Assembly (NCBI GenBank): GCA_014529385.2
Contig: CM043969.1
Span: forward strand, 30,586,946 to 30,646,945
DNA from: Adiantum capillus-veneris
Lineage: Eukaryota; Streptophyta; Polypodiopsida; Polypodiales; Pteridaceae
DNA length: 60,000 bases
Direction: 5' to 3'
The position numbers and the translations under genes are program-made. Shown piece after piece: positions 11,335 through 21,082 of the stretch; the first letter of the stretch is position 1, and each line of letters opens with the position of its first letter. The notes beneath the pieces are model-generated. The model was given only the letters and a program-made list of their open reading frames with translations. It had not been told where the DNA came from and searched no databases.

Positions 11335-12144
11335 ATGGAGAGCCAACGCCAAATGTCTGGATATCCTCTTTTCTTTGGAGAGCCTGGAGAGGATGCAGAA
11401 TTATTTCTAGCGAATTTCAAGATGTCTTGCCGTATCAAGAGGATAGTAACTGATCAAGAACGTGTAGAAATGTTTGAGGTGGTCCTTAGGAAAGATGCTA
11501 GTACTTGGTTTGACTCTTTGCCTGAGGAAGTTAAGGGGAATTACACAGAAGTTTTGAATCGTTTTAAGAGATACTTCTTTGATCCCCAAAACACTCAGAA
11601 ACTATGGCAAGACATTGTTTCTCATAAGCAAAAAGACTTAGATGACTACTACTTGTACAAGCAAGAGTTTCTACGTCTTTGGCTCTATGGATACGAAATG
11701 ACTAACCCTGGTGATGGTGCAGAATTTTTAAAGAAGGAGAGGTTCATAGCCGGACTCTTTCCTGACCTTAAGGTAAAAGTTGAGGCGGGTGCACCTGCTA
11801 CTTTTGATGCAGCTGAAACTAGGGCTGCTGAGAAGTATAGGAAACTCAAGTGCTTAAGGGGAGAGGTTCCAATAGAAGGTCTTAGACCCAAAGGTAAGTC
11901 ACAAGCATCAACATCGAGGGAGCTTCCTGAGGTAACGGCGGAAGTACTTGAGAAGTTAAACGAATCTTTAAGCAGCCTGTCAATTCACCTTGCACAAGCT
12001 GTAGGTCCAAAGGGACAAGCAAAGAAGTCTGAAGAGCGAGATCCACGACCTAGGAGAGTCTTGCAATGTTGGAATTGCGGAGAGTCTGGACATGGGATGT
12101 ATAATTGTCCTTGGCCCCGTGGGGAGCCAGGAGGCTTAACTTGA
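11335..12144 (+). CDS. gag: Gag polyprotein of the young Gypsy element
   Basis: A 269-residue open frame encodes a capsid/nucleocapsid protein that packages element RNA into cytoplasmic particles. Residues about 20-160 match the Retrotrans_gag pattern: FFGEPGEDAELFLANF, WFDSLPEEVKGNYTEVLN, RFKRYFFDP, and later ERFIAGLFPDLK. A CCHC zinc knuckle, CWNCGESGHGMYNC, lies at about residues 245-258. The ATG at 11335 is chosen because homology begins within 15 residues and the sequence before it is leader. The frame ends at TGA 12142-12144; Gag-like Pro/Lys-rich sequence continues in other frames to about 12420, so the original C-terminus was probably longer. Confidence 0.88.
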   Translation: MESQRQMSGYPLFFGEPGEDAELFLANFKMSCRIKRIVTDQERVEMFEVVLRKDASTWFDSLPEEVKGNYTEVLNRFKRYFFDPQNTQKLWQDIVSHKQKDLDDYYLYKQEFLRLWLYGYEMTNPGDGAEFLKKERFIAGLFPDLKVKVEAGAPATFDAAETRAAEKYRKLKCLRGEVPIEGLRPKGKSQASTSRELPEVTAEVLEKLNESLSSLSIHLAQAVGPKGQAKKSEERDPRPRRVLQCWNCGESGHGMYNCPWPRGEPGGLT

Positions 12145-12500
12145 ATTACCCAGTGATGAATGCAGTGAAGGAACTGGTCAACAACCAAGGCTTCTACAAA
12201 GGCCAAATGGACCAAGACCACCTCCACAAGGGGTAAAGGAGTTCCACCTTTGCCAGATCCAAATGTGCATGTGGTAGAGGTGACAAATTCAAATGAGGTT
12301 GACATGGAAGCCAATGGAATTAAGCGTGGCCGAGGAAAAGGTAAAGAGAAAGAAGGAGTCACATCACAGAGTGACCATGGACAAGGCAAGAAGGCAAAGG
12401 GGAACCAAGGAAACCAAGAGGACTCGACGTCGTATCAACCTCCAAGACTTCCCTCTTGGACATGGTATGGCTCCGTACAACTTGTTGGAAGACATGAGAG
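12145..12500 (+). pseudogene. Frame-shifted Gag tail / Gag-Pol linker
   Basis: Hydrophilic Pro-, Gln- and Lys-rich coding sequence in shifting frames joins Gag to protease. A stretch near 12244-12430 reads PPLPDPNVHVVEVTNSNEVD in the gag frame and then a Lys/Gly-rich run. Near 12410-12440 the likely coding frame moves to that of the protease (RRRINLQDFPLGHGM). No domain is recognised; it is low-complexity linker broken by indels. Confidence 0.55.
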
Positions 12501-13210
12501 GTAAGGGTCCTGATATTTCATGGCCTCAATTTCTTGCATTATGTCCACAAGTTAGGAGGGATTTAACAAGGGCAGTTAGCACTAGGAGAAAGGTAAAAGA
12601 GAGTGTGCCTGTTGTAAAAATTGCACAATCTGAAATGAATGAGGACATTACACCGGTGCTAGACTGTTACATCAAAGGGAGATTGGTTAGGAAAGGTCTA
12701 GTGGATGGGGGTGCACAAATTTGCATCATGACAGAGGGACTCATGCAAAAACTAGGCATGCACATCCATGAGACACCTGAAATTAGGGTCAAGATGGCAA
12801 ACAATAGCAAGGCTAGGTGCGTAGGCATTTGTAAAAATGTTTTTGTGGAGGCCTTTGGCATTAAGAAGGCAGTGGATTTCTATGTCATGTCTACCAAGGG
12901 AAATGGTTACCCATTTATCCTAGGAAGACCATGGCTAATGAAAATGCGAGCTTTGCAGGATTGGGAGAGTGGAAAGCTAATTTGCAGGAATGACAATCAC
13001 AAGAAGGTTGTCTTTGACATGAAGGAGCAACGCCAAGAGGAGCTCCATGAAGAATCATCTCAAAGTGAGACGGAAGAAGGTTGGACCGATAGCACTTCAG
13101 AAGAAGAAAGTAGCGGCATCATTACTGAAGAGGAGTCTTCCATCGAAGTCATGGGGGTAAGGTTTAAGCCAAGCAACCAAGAGACCTCTTGTCAAGGCTT
13201 GGAGAGGTAG
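12293..13210 (+). CDS. pol: Aspartic protease region of Pol
   Basis: An open frame of 305 codons contains the retropepsin that cleaves the polyprotein. The active-site stretch is LVDGGAQICIM (DGGA codons at 12704-12715). This is a D-G-G variant of the usual D-T/S-G, a form I also know from other plant Gypsy elements. The flap and C-terminal part follow: YPFILGRPWLMKMRAL near 12909-12956, where ILGRPW matches the conserved I-L-G-R motif. The tail (13020-13190) is Glu/Ser-rich linker. The first ~35 codons of the open frame are probably not authentic. It exits its frame near 13200 by a one-base shift. Confidence 0.8.
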   Translation: MRLTWKPMELSVAEEKVKRKKESHHRVTMDKARRQRGTKETKRTRRRINLQDFPLGHGMAPYNLLEDMRGKGPDISWPQFLALCPQVRRDLTRAVSTRRKVKESVPVVKIAQSEMNEDITPVLDCYIKGRLVRKGLVDGGAQICIMTEGLMQKLGMHIHETPEIRVKMANNSKARCVGICKNVFVEAFGIKKAVDFYVMSTKGNGYPFILGRPWLMKMRALQDWESGKLICRNDNHKKVVFDMKEQRQEELHEESSQSETEEGWTDSTSEEESSGIITEEESSIEVMGVRFKPSNQETSCQGLER

Positions 13211-13703
13211 GTCCTCAAGAGAACGAAGGTGATCAAGATGAAGGGATGCTGGAAGGTATGCTATCAACAACACTTACAAAGAATGAAAGAGAGGAGTTCA
13301 AATGTGTGCTAAGGAAGTTTCCTAGGCTTTTTGCTAAAGACTACACCGATGTGCGTGGAGTAGATGCTGTTCAACACAAAATTGAGTGAAGCCAGAGGCC
13401 ACACCTAAGGCTCAGAAGCTACGAAGGCTAGGAGTCATCAAGGAGCAGGCTTTACTCAAGGAGGTAAGAAAGCTTCTAGCAGCAGGGTTCATTTATCCAG
13501 TGGAGAATTCAGAGTGGGTCTCTCCTGTTGTTGTCACTCCTAAGAAGAACGGCAAGTGGAGGGTGTGTGTGGATTACCGTCCCCTCAATGAGGCAACAAA
13601 GAGAGATCACTTTCCCCTCCCATTCCAGGATGAGATACTAAATGAGGTAGCTGGTCATGAGAAGTACACTGTGTGCGATGGTACTCAGGTTACTTTCAAA
13701 TAG
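13189..13703 (+). pseudogene. pol: Reverse transcriptase, N-terminal part (two frames)
   Basis: Two overlapping frames carry the N-terminal RT. The first (13189-13389) ends FPRLFAKDYTDVRGVD. The second (13386-13703) holds LLAAGFIYPVENSEWVSPVV, TPKKNGKWRVCVDYRPLNEA and FPLPFQDEILNEVAG, the fingers region of Ty3/Gypsy RT. Neighbouring RT homology lies in the wrong frames near 13386 and 13681, each consistent with loss of one base. The Asp of VCDG near 13676 belongs to the first catalytic aspartate region. RT copies the genomic RNA in the particle. The enzyme cannot be made as written. Confidence 0.82.
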
Positions 13704-13895
13704 GGATTGCACTGGAGGATCAATTGAAAACAACCTTTATCACTCCTTGGGGTTGTTATGCTTTTAGAGTCATGCCATTTGGCCTGACAAATGCTCCTGC
13801 AACTTCCAACGCTTCATGAACATGGTGTTTCAAGCATTCTTTGGAAAGTCCATTAGGTTTTTATTGATGATTTTTGCATTTATAGCTCAAAATCA
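13704..13895 (+). pseudogene. pol: RT palm segment with clustered frameshifts
   Basis: The RT palm continues here in three frames: [19 protein letters not shown] near 13744-13800, then a one-base shift near 13803, then a second near 13855. The catalytic box reads FIDDF (about 13859-13873), an F-x-D-D variant of YxDD with both aspartates kept. Together with the shift near 13681, three single-base losses restore the original frame by 13896. Confidence 0.75.
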
Positions 13896-16055
13896 TTGCA
13901 TCTACAAAGGGTAGAAGAAGGTTTAAAGAAGCTCTATGACATGGGAGGTCAACTCAACCCCGACAAGTGTCACATAGCTGAGGATGAAGTGATCTTGCTT
14001 GGTCACAAGGTTTCCTATAAAGGCATTGAGGTGGATCCTTCAAAGGCAAAGGCTCTTATTGAGCTACCATCACCCAAGAGTCTTAAGGAGGTCATCTCTT
14101 TCATTCAGAAGGTGAAGTATATGTCACGCTTCATTCACTTAGCCTCGGAGTTACTTCACCCTTTGCAAAAGTTGACACAACAAGTAGAATTTGCATGGTC
14201 TGATGAGCTTGAAGAGTACTTTTGTAACATTAAAGTCATTTTGTCAGAGCTACCAACACTCATGCCTCCTTGTTGGGAGTACACATTCTTTGTTAGCTCT
14301 AGTGCTGGGAAAGAAACAATTGGTGCTGTGTTGCTACAACAAGATCCCCACAGTACAAGGATGCGACCCATCTACTTTGCTAGTAGGGTCATGAATGCTT
14401 TGGAGAGAGACTACACAGAAGCAGAACTCATGATGCTTTCTCTCATGTTTGCGGTGAGAAAGTTTAGATCCTACCTGCTACCAAAACCTTTTGTAATTCT
14501 CACTGCAGAAAATTTGTTCCCTTGGGTGTCATCTCAAATGAATCTTAGTACTAGGATCTCAAAGTGGATTATGGAGTTGCAAGAGTTTCAATACTCTTTC
14601 AAGGTAGAAGATAGTGTGCGTGCACAATTGGCAGGGATTCTCACTTATAGGGTGCACGAAAAGGAGATTAAGGTGCCTGAAGTAAAGACCCTACCATTGC
14701 CACCACCAAAAAGTATTCCTAATGCTTTTACTTTGTTCTTTGATGGAGCTTTTCGTCGAGCCACAGGAAAAGCAGGGGGAGGGCTAGTGTTGCTCAACCC
14801 AAGTGGAGAGGTGGTCATGAAAGAGAAGTTCAATCTACCAAGTTCAGCTAGCAACAATGAAGCAGAATATGACACTCTACTTCATGGTTTGAAGATGTGC
14901 ATTGGCCAAGGGATACAACGCCTCATGGTAAAGGGAGATGCACTTCTCATTGTTAAACAGATTTTAGGCATTTGGGCATGCAAGAATGAGAGCTTACGGA
15001 CAAAAGTTCATGCCATTCGTAGATTGTTTAATCAATTTGAAGAAGTGAAACTATATCATATTCCTAGGAAACAGAATGAAGATGCTGATTTACTTGCACA
15101 ACAAGCCGTTGCATGTGTAAAGAAAGAAGTGCAGGTCATCATGGTGGCGGCTGCTGTGAAGCAACCGAGGTACCAGGGATTGGAGTCATTGGCTCCCATC
15201 ATTGGCTACATTTTGGAGGGTGAGTTTCCACCAGACTTCACAAAAGCTCAGAAGAGGAGACTCATGAAGAAGGCAAGCGTATATCTCTTTCTAGAAGGCT
15301 CCCTCTATCAAAAAGGGAAGGATCAAGTATGCAGAAGAGTACCAACTATTGAGGAAATTCCAGCCATTCTAAAAGGTTTGCATGAAGAGGCATGTGGTGG
15401 TCATTTTGCCCAAGAATCAACTGTGAAGAAGATTTTGCTTTCGGGGTATGTTTGGCCAAGTTTGCATGTGGATGTTCAACATTGGTGTAAAAGCTGTCAC
15501 ACTTGTCAGATAAATGGAAATAGAAGGTTGGTGCATGGCCCGAGGCAAATAGTGCTTGCAAATGGACCCTTTGAAAAGTGGGGCATTGATGCTATGGGTC
15601 CTCTGCCTAGGACAAAAAATGGTAAACTCTACATTCTAGTGGCTGTAGACTATATGACTAGGTGGGTGGAAGCACAAAGTGTGGCAAAGGTAAATGAGAA
15701 GACAGTAAGCAAATTCGTCTACACTCACATTTGTTGTAGATTTGGCACACCTTTGGAGATTGTTTCTGATAATGGTCCAGGTTTAGAAAAGGATTGCTCA
15801 CAGAAGTTTGTGAAGAGCTTCACATTCTACATCGTCATAGCACACCATACTACCCACAATCAAATGGTTTGGTGGAGAAGGCTAATGGTGTCATTGCAGG
15901 AATCATTAGAAAGATGGTGCAAAACAAGACAAAATTATGGGATGACTTCTTGGATGGTGCCTTGTGGGCGTATCGAACCACATATAGGGAAGCCACGGAG
16001 TTCACACCATTTCACTTGGTCTATGGTCAAGAGGCTTTACAGCCAATTGAGCTAA
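13896..16055 (+). CDS. pol: Pol: RT thumb, decayed RNase H, second RNase H, integrase N-part
   Basis: One 719-residue open frame. Residues 1-90 are the RT thumb (GGQLNPDKCHI, LLGHKVSYKGIEVDPSKAKA, KYMSRFI). Residues ~128-250 are the first RNase H: the usual Asp of 'FxxxTDAS' is Ser (FVSSSAG) and the later TD is TA (LTAENLFPW), so it looks catalytically dead. Residues ~277-405 are a second, archaeal-type-like RNase H with D283 (FFDGAF), E324 (NNEAEY), D348 (VKGDA) and D398 (NEDADLLA) all present. Integrase follows: zinc residues H496, H503, C534, C537, then catalytic D565 (GIDAMG) and D625 (SDNGPG). The frame leaves integrase near 15785 after one missing base, so the last ~90 residues are out-of-frame. 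Confidence 0.87.
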   Translation: MHLQRVEEGLKKLYDMGGQLNPDKCHIAEDEVILLGHKVSYKGIEVDPSKAKALIELPSPKSLKEVISFIQKVKYMSRFIHLASELLHPLQKLTQQVEFAWSDELEEYFCNIKVILSELPTLMPPCWEYTFFVSSSAGKETIGAVLLQQDPHSTRMRPIYFASRVMNALERDYTEAELMMLSLMFAVRKFRSYLLPKPFVILTAENLFPWVSSQMNLSTRISKWIMELQEFQYSFKVEDSVRAQLAGILTYRVHEKEIKVPEVKTLPLPPPKSIPNAFTLFFDGAFRRATGKAGGGLVLLNPSGEVVMKEKFNLPSSASNNEAEYDTLLHGLKMCIGQGIQRLMVKGDALLIVKQILGIWACKNESLRTKVHAIRRLFNQFEEVKLYHIPRKQNEDADLLAQQAVACVKKEVQVIMVAAAVKQPRYQGLESLAPIIGYILEGEFPPDFTKAQKRRLMKKASVYLFLEGSLYQKGKDQVCRRVPTIEEIPAILKGLHEEACGGHFAQESTVKKILLSGYVWPSLHVDVQHWCKSCHTCQINGNRRLVHGPRQIVLANGPFEKWGIDAMGPLPRTKNGKLYILVAVDYMTRWVEAQSVAKVNEKTVSKFVYTHICCRFGTPLEIVSDNGPGLEKDCSQKFVKSFTFYIVIAHHTTHNQMVWWRRLMVSLQESLERWCKTRQNYGMTSWMVPCGRIEPHIGKPRSSHHFTWSMVKRLYSQLS

Positions 16056-16603
16056 ACATTCCAACAATGCGACTTCATGGCAAATCAGCACAAGATGATC
16101 AAGAGGTATGGATGGATCGACTTCTTACGTTAGTGGAGCTTGAGTGGAAAAGAGAAGCAGCATACGAGTGCTACAAGAGGAAAGCCACACAAGCGAAAGA
16201 AACGCACGACAAGAAACTGAAGGACAAAGGCATCAAGGAAGGAGAGCTTGTGCTAAGGTATGACAATCGACTTGACAATCGTTTTGATGCCAAGTTTGAA
16301 ACTAGATGGCAAGGGCCATACATAGTCAAGAAGGCTTTCAATTCTAGCTACTATCAGCTTATGGACTTGAATGGTAAAGAGCTCTCCAGGAAGGTAAACG
16401 GGTATCGCTTGAAGCCCTATTTGAGTCGCCTTCTACCAAAGGATCTACCAAAGATCTGTCCAAAGGCCGCTGTTTCATGTAAGTATTGTTACATGAAGCA
16501 TGAGTGTAACTCCAGCCAAAATTATGAGGGGCCAAACAATGAAGATCTCGTCAAGGACTCTGAAGCACTCTCTTTGGAAAAGATGCTCTATGATGGTACA
16601 TGA
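15794..16603 (+). CDS. pol: Integrase C-terminal part of Pol
   Basis: A 269-codon frame, shifted by one base from the preceding one, completes integrase. It contains the third catalytic residue, Glu in SNGLVEKANG (codon at 15875), 35 residues after the second Asp once the shift is allowed for, which is the normal D-x35-E spacing. WAYRTTYREATEFTPFHLVY and LRYDNRLDNRFDAKFETRWQ follow, then GPYIVKKAFNSSYYQLMDLNG, the usual Gypsy integrase C-terminal fold. Integrase inserts the cDNA into chromosomes. No chromodomain is present, and the frame ends 28 bp before the 3' LTR. The first codons before about 15800 are a shadow of the other frame. Confidence 0.85.
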   Translation: MLTEVCEELHILHRHSTPYYPQSNGLVEKANGVIAGIIRKMVQNKTKLWDDFLDGALWAYRTTYREATEFTPFHLVYGQEALQPIELNIPTMRLHGKSAQDDQEVWMDRLLTLVELEWKREAAYECYKRKATQAKETHDKKLKDKGIKEGELVLRYDNRLDNRFDAKFETRWQGPYIVKKAFNSSYYQLMDLNGKELSRKVNGYRLKPYLSRLLPKDLPKICPKAAVSCKYCYMKHECNSSQNYEGPNNEDLVKDSEALSLEKMLYDGT

Positions 16604-16614
16604 ATATACCATCA

Positions 16615-16629
16615 TCCAGGGGGAGGGCT
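16615..16629 (+). other. Polypurine tract of the young Gypsy element
   Basis: The purine-rich AGGGGGAGGG run with the following CTAA lies directly before the 3' LTR (TGATAG at 16632). This is the usual primer for plus-strand synthesis. Confidence 0.8.
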
Positions 16630-16631
16630 AA

Positions 16632-17692
16632 TGATAGCCGTTTTTTCGGCTCTTTGTAATTGCCACAGTGAGTTACCTCACCCTACCAAAATCACCCAAA
16701 CACTGTGGCTATCCCTACCATTTCACTGTACATAGGCGTGCGCGAGTCACGGGACTTTTCCCATATCTTCTTAAAAACCCTCAGCTAGCTAGTCACTGGG
16801 CTAGGTGAGCCAAAAAAAAAATAAAAAAAATAAAAAATAAAAGTATATTATGGCCTCTTTGTGTGTAAATATTTCATTGTATATATGGCCTAAATATAGG
16901 GATTTTTTATAATTATTTTGGTATTTTATTTAAATATTTCTACTTAGGTGTGTGTTTTATTAAACCTATGTACACCTTCTTTCATCCTCTTACACCATAA
17001 TTATATTTTTTGCCAATATGTACATACTCTAACCTCATATTTTTCCTTTATACAAATCACTCCCACATTTTCACCCTCACCCTCGTGAAAACAAAAAATT
17101 GATTTCTACTCATTGGTTACTTTTATTATATTATTTACTTGCATACCTTTTCCTCTTTCACCCAAAATAATTCAAGGAGGGATCATATCATATGATTCCA
17201 ATATCTTTCCATATCCATAACTCCTCCATATTTTTATTATTATTTTTACTCATTATTCTAACACCATGTGCTCATTGAGCTAAAGTCCATGAATAGTCCA
17301 TACACTAGTCCCACCATGTATATATTTCTTTATTCACCAATAATCCTCCTCCATGCATGTGTCAAGGGCAACTTGGATGCTTTGTATTATGATATGACAA
17401 AGGAGGGCTCACTCTTGGATGCATTGTACAAATTCAACAAAGGAGGGGTCCACTAAAAGACTTTTGCAAGCATAAAAACAGGCTTTTTGGTGAGAATTTT
17501 GGCACCTATCTCCACTCCGAATTTGGAGCAGTGGTCAAAAGAGAAAATGTAGCCCACGCTCTGAATAATCACCTCAAATTTTTTCATGATTTTTGGAGCT
17601 ACCAGCGGTGAGCTATGATTTTTTGAGTGGACCCCAGTCTGCCCACTTTTTTCACAAGTAGCCCCTAGTCTTCTCTCACCTCTTTCCACACT

Positions 17693-17725
<33 letters not shown>

Positions 17726-18266
17726 TTCTCTCAATCCCTCACTCAAACCTGCACCTTCAATGATTTCTCTCACCTTCTTCACCATTAACCTCCCCACTTA
17801 CTCCCATAGCTCTCATATGAGCTCTCCATGTACATACACCATCTCTATGCCTCTCTCTATTATCTCCAAAGTACAATTCCATCTTACTCCTTATATATAT
17901 ACATAAATTCAGCATGAGTACCATGCTTAACCTCTGCAAATCAAAAGATCTCATCAACGGAATTACCATTTTCATCACGATGATCAACCTTGGCAGCGGT
18001 GGCGTAAAGAAGAGAAGACGAAGAAGAAGATCGATGGTCATTTTGAGAACCTACACAAGTAAGTCCAAAACTTCTTCAAGCTTCACCATCACAAGGATTT
18101 GCTCACTTCATTCAACCATCTTACTCCAACCATCCCACCCATTCTACCCATTGTAAATATATCATTAACTTTCTAGTGATTACTAACACTAACCACTAAC
18201 ATACTAACACAAAATAGCCATTGACCTAACCATAAAAGACACCTCACCTCAAGACATGTGTATAGT

Positions 18267-18329
<63 letters not shown>

Positions 18330-19344
18330 TACTTACTTTCACCTTATCTACCATCAATAATGCTCTCTTTTGAGCCCACACCCATGACTCAAGCAGACAA
18401 AGAAGGCCCACAATGTTTTGATATTCAAAAAATCATAATCCTGATTTGATAGCTTGTAAATTAGGATTTCCAATAATCCTAATGAGGGGTCTCCAACCTA
18501 TAAATAGGCCCCTCTCCTTCTTGTAAAACAAGCTCCAACATCTCACATAGCACCCCAACACTCTATGCGTGAGGAGAGACTTAGGTGTAGCAACCACTTG
18601 TGAGCTTCACTCTTGGTGTGAGAGAAGCCTTCAAGCTACACATTGCAAGTGAGAGAGCGTGAGTTCCACAAATCTCAAAACCACTATTTTACATGCTCCT
18701 TCATCATCAATAAATTGAGGTTTGGTGCATCAAAGGCGTGATTCGACGTTTAAATCTTCGTCCTTCCATTTGTGCAATACGGTTTGGTAAATTCAAGGTG
18801 ACTTGTGTATTTTGAGTTTTATAGGTTGATCTTGATTTTAGAAAGTGTTTTAGTGTGTTTTCCATTGCCAGTTTTGTGTCCATTGTAAGAGGGTATTGTG
18901 GTGAGAGGTCTCCCACACCCTAAGACAGTGTGTGTGTGTTTTGGCAATGATTAGCAATCACTAAGCATTGAGTGAGTTTTGTACAAGTTCTACGATAGCA
19001 TCATAACGAACCATCTCCATTTGCAAGTCACAAACAAGGTATTACGCAAGATCCTTCCCTCTCTCTCTTCCCTTTGCTCTGGCTCTCTCTGGTCCATTTC
19101 ATGTGTGTCTTGGTGTGAGGTTGTTTGTGTGTGTTGTGTGGTGCATCTTCTTGGTTGTGCCAAAATCTCTCTTGCGTCCTAGTTCGCATACCATAACTAG
19201 GTGGTGCCCCTATCTTGTTTTGGTTTGGCTGTGGGTTTGTTGTTGTGTTGTGCTTGTGGTTGCCCCAGCCCCAATTGAGCAGCACGGGAGCCTTGAGGGG
19301 TGTTTAGAGGTCGCCTCTCTTGTTGCCCGCCCCGGACCGCCTCA
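16632..19344 (+). repeat. 3' LTR (2,713 bp)
   Basis: Nearly identical to 8020-10719. By eye the differences are about eight substitutions and about a dozen small indels, mostly in homopolymers and the CT tract. It starts TGATAG and ends CCGCCTCA. The TATA box (18499-18506) and AATAAA (18709-18714) are conserved. Confidence 0.92.
18269..18327. repeat. CT microsatellite in 3' LTR
   Basis: About 29 uninterrupted CT units; the shorter, interrupted counterpart is at 9658-9702. Confidence 0.92.
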
Positions 19345-20050
19345 GTGTCAGAAAATGGCATTGAATATGGTGTCAGAAAATGGCATTGAGGCTGACCCAG
19401 GCAAGGTTAAGTCTATTATTCTTCTTCCATCACCAAGAAGTACAAATCTATTGGCAACCTTTATACACAAAGTGAAGTACATGGCACGATTTATTCCATT
19501 TTCTTCACAACTCCTTTATCCATTGAAACAAAGTGATAAAGCATGATCCATTGCAATGGGATGACAAGTGTGAAGAAGTGTTTCAAGAGGTGCTAGGGGG
19601 GTTGTCAGCCATGCAGGCCCCTAATTGGGAGCAAGTGTTTTATGTAAATCCATTAGTAGGGGATGATTCCATTGGAGCCATGCTATTGCAAAAGGGGAAG
19701 GGCATCCATTATATGAGGTCAGTGTATTGTGCAAGACGAGTGAAGTTGGTAGCAGAAAGAAAATTGTTGGAAGTAGAGCTAGTGATGGCCAATGTAGTAT
19801 TTTCTTGTCTACGATTTTGTCACTACTTGCTACCACGAACTTTTGTTTTCTTAACAAGTTATGCATTTTTTACACAATTAATTAATGGCACTACCATGTC
19901 AAATGTGGTCAAGAAATGGATAATTGAGTTGCAAGACTTCTAGGGAGGTTGAGAATACCACCTCAATTACTTTTTCATTCAAGATCAATTGAATGGTCGA
20001 ATGCTCCAATCCTTCAAGAAGTAGATAAAGTAGCAAGGGGTTAGTGTGAA
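19345..20050 (+). pseudogene. Older Ty3/Gypsy pol, 3' half (RT thumb and RNase H)
   Basis: This resumes the RT that broke off at 8019. After the GTGT duplication it reads VSENGIEADPGKVKSI (the connection to the thumb), HKVKYMARFI, then PLQWDDKCEEVFQE, a first RNase H with FYVNPLVGDDSIGAMLLQK and YCARRVKLVAERKLLEVELV, and KWIIELQDF. The frame moves near 19535 and stops at 19943; weak homology (QDQLNGRM) runs to about 20000. The RNase H Asp is Asn (VNP), so it is inactive or already a tether. Integrase is missing, so this copy is truncated on the right. Confidence 0.75.
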
Positions 20051-20141
20051 ATTAGAGTGTGTAAACACACATAAACACACATGTGAAATTAGTGAGGGAA
20101 CGCATTTGATCATGCCACAGTTACACTAGAATAGGCCATCG

Positions 20142-20159
20142 TCCCCGAAAACGATGCCA
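20142..20159 (-). other. Primer-binding site beside the inverted LTR
   Basis: On the - strand TGGCATCGTTTTCGGGGA follows the LTR end CAACA after three bases. The TGG start and position mark a primer-binding site, so 20162-21082 is a 5' LTR in - orientation. The matching tRNA is not identified. Confidence 0.6.
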
Positions 20160-20161
20160 AA

Positions 20162-21082
20162 TGTTGGGGGCTCCATCGATGCAATAGCTTCAATGACCAA
20201 CAAAGTGGTCAATACGGAGGGATGAGATACCCGTCTAGGGCATGGAAACACTCACATGGTTAGTGAGCTATACGTGTCAACACAGATGGTTAACTCTACG
20301 AGGTGAGCTTCTCGGCCTATGGAGGATCTAAACCACAATGAAGGGCAATCTCTGCATCCACTTCTCTTTACATCCAATCAACCCAATCATACACATTAAT
20401 GATGCCAAGACACACACAACACTAATCCTATCATGCAACACACTAATTGCAAGCACACACACACATAGATCTATTGAGTATCACACTTCAATCAAACCTA
20501 CATGAACACACAAGAAAAAGAGGGCAATCACACAAGATTAGAGAGGGATTAACCACTAATTAGTTAAGATGTAGCTAATCTAAGCATCATAGAAAATCAT
20601 AAGAAGCATGAGAGAAGCATAGTGAAAGAGAATGAATCGCTGATTAGTGTTAATCAAGTCTCATGAGCAAGGAGAAGCTCAAGGACTCCATAGCCACACA
20701 CCTCAAGATCTCTCACCAAAGAGTGCTCTCAACAAATGACTTTGAGAACCCTAATTTATTTTACACACTACCTTATATACCTAGGGTAAAATAATGTCCG
20801 GGTGCCCAAGGTCTTTAGGGCTCCACCACTTATTGAATCCACAACCTACACATAGTAAATGACCTATTCTTTACAACTTGGAACTCCCATTGATCCCGTA
20901 CCACATTAAAATATTACAATGGCTTAAAATAAATTGAGAATTTACAATACGTGACCATTTTGGAAAAACATGAAAAATGTGTAACTCCAATCTTTATTGC
21001 TTCTTTGTATTTATCCTCGATGTGCATCCAAACATCTTCGGTCTTTAGCAGCTTCTGTTAACTGACATTGACTCAATTAACA
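20162..21082 (-). repeat. LTR in inverted orientation (921 bp)
   Basis: On the - strand it starts TGTTAATTGAGTCAATGTCA (at 21082) and ends CCCCCAACA (at 20162). It aligns along its length with 23831-24827 on the + strand at roughly 90% by eye. It includes a TATA box and shared blocks such as 'ttagggttctcaa' and 'gtggctatggagtccttgag'. Next to its end is a primer-binding site, so it is formally a 5' LTR, but no - strand pol lies beyond it. Confidence 0.82.
20772..20779 (-). promoter_or_regulatory. TATA box in the inverted LTR
   Basis: TATATAAG on the - strand, matching 24130-24137 in the partner LTR. Confidence 0.5.

Larger units (their letters stand above)
8020..19344 (+). mobile_element. 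Young Ty3/Gypsy LTR retrotransposon with dual RNase H (Tat-like), 11.3 kb
   Basis: This is a complete LTR retrotransposon: two ~2.7-kb LTRs ending TG...CA, a primer-binding site, Gag, protease, RT, RNase H, a second RNase H, integrase, a polypurine tract, and a 4-bp target duplication. The order PR-RT-RH-IN marks it as Ty3/Gypsy. The extra RNase H between RH and IN is known from the Tat group and a few other plant Gypsy clades. No chromodomain is seen. The LTRs are about 99% identical by eye, so insertion was recent, yet pol is broken by at least six one-base shifts. It interrupts an older Gypsy RT. The Tat label is inference from architecture. Confidence 0.9.
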
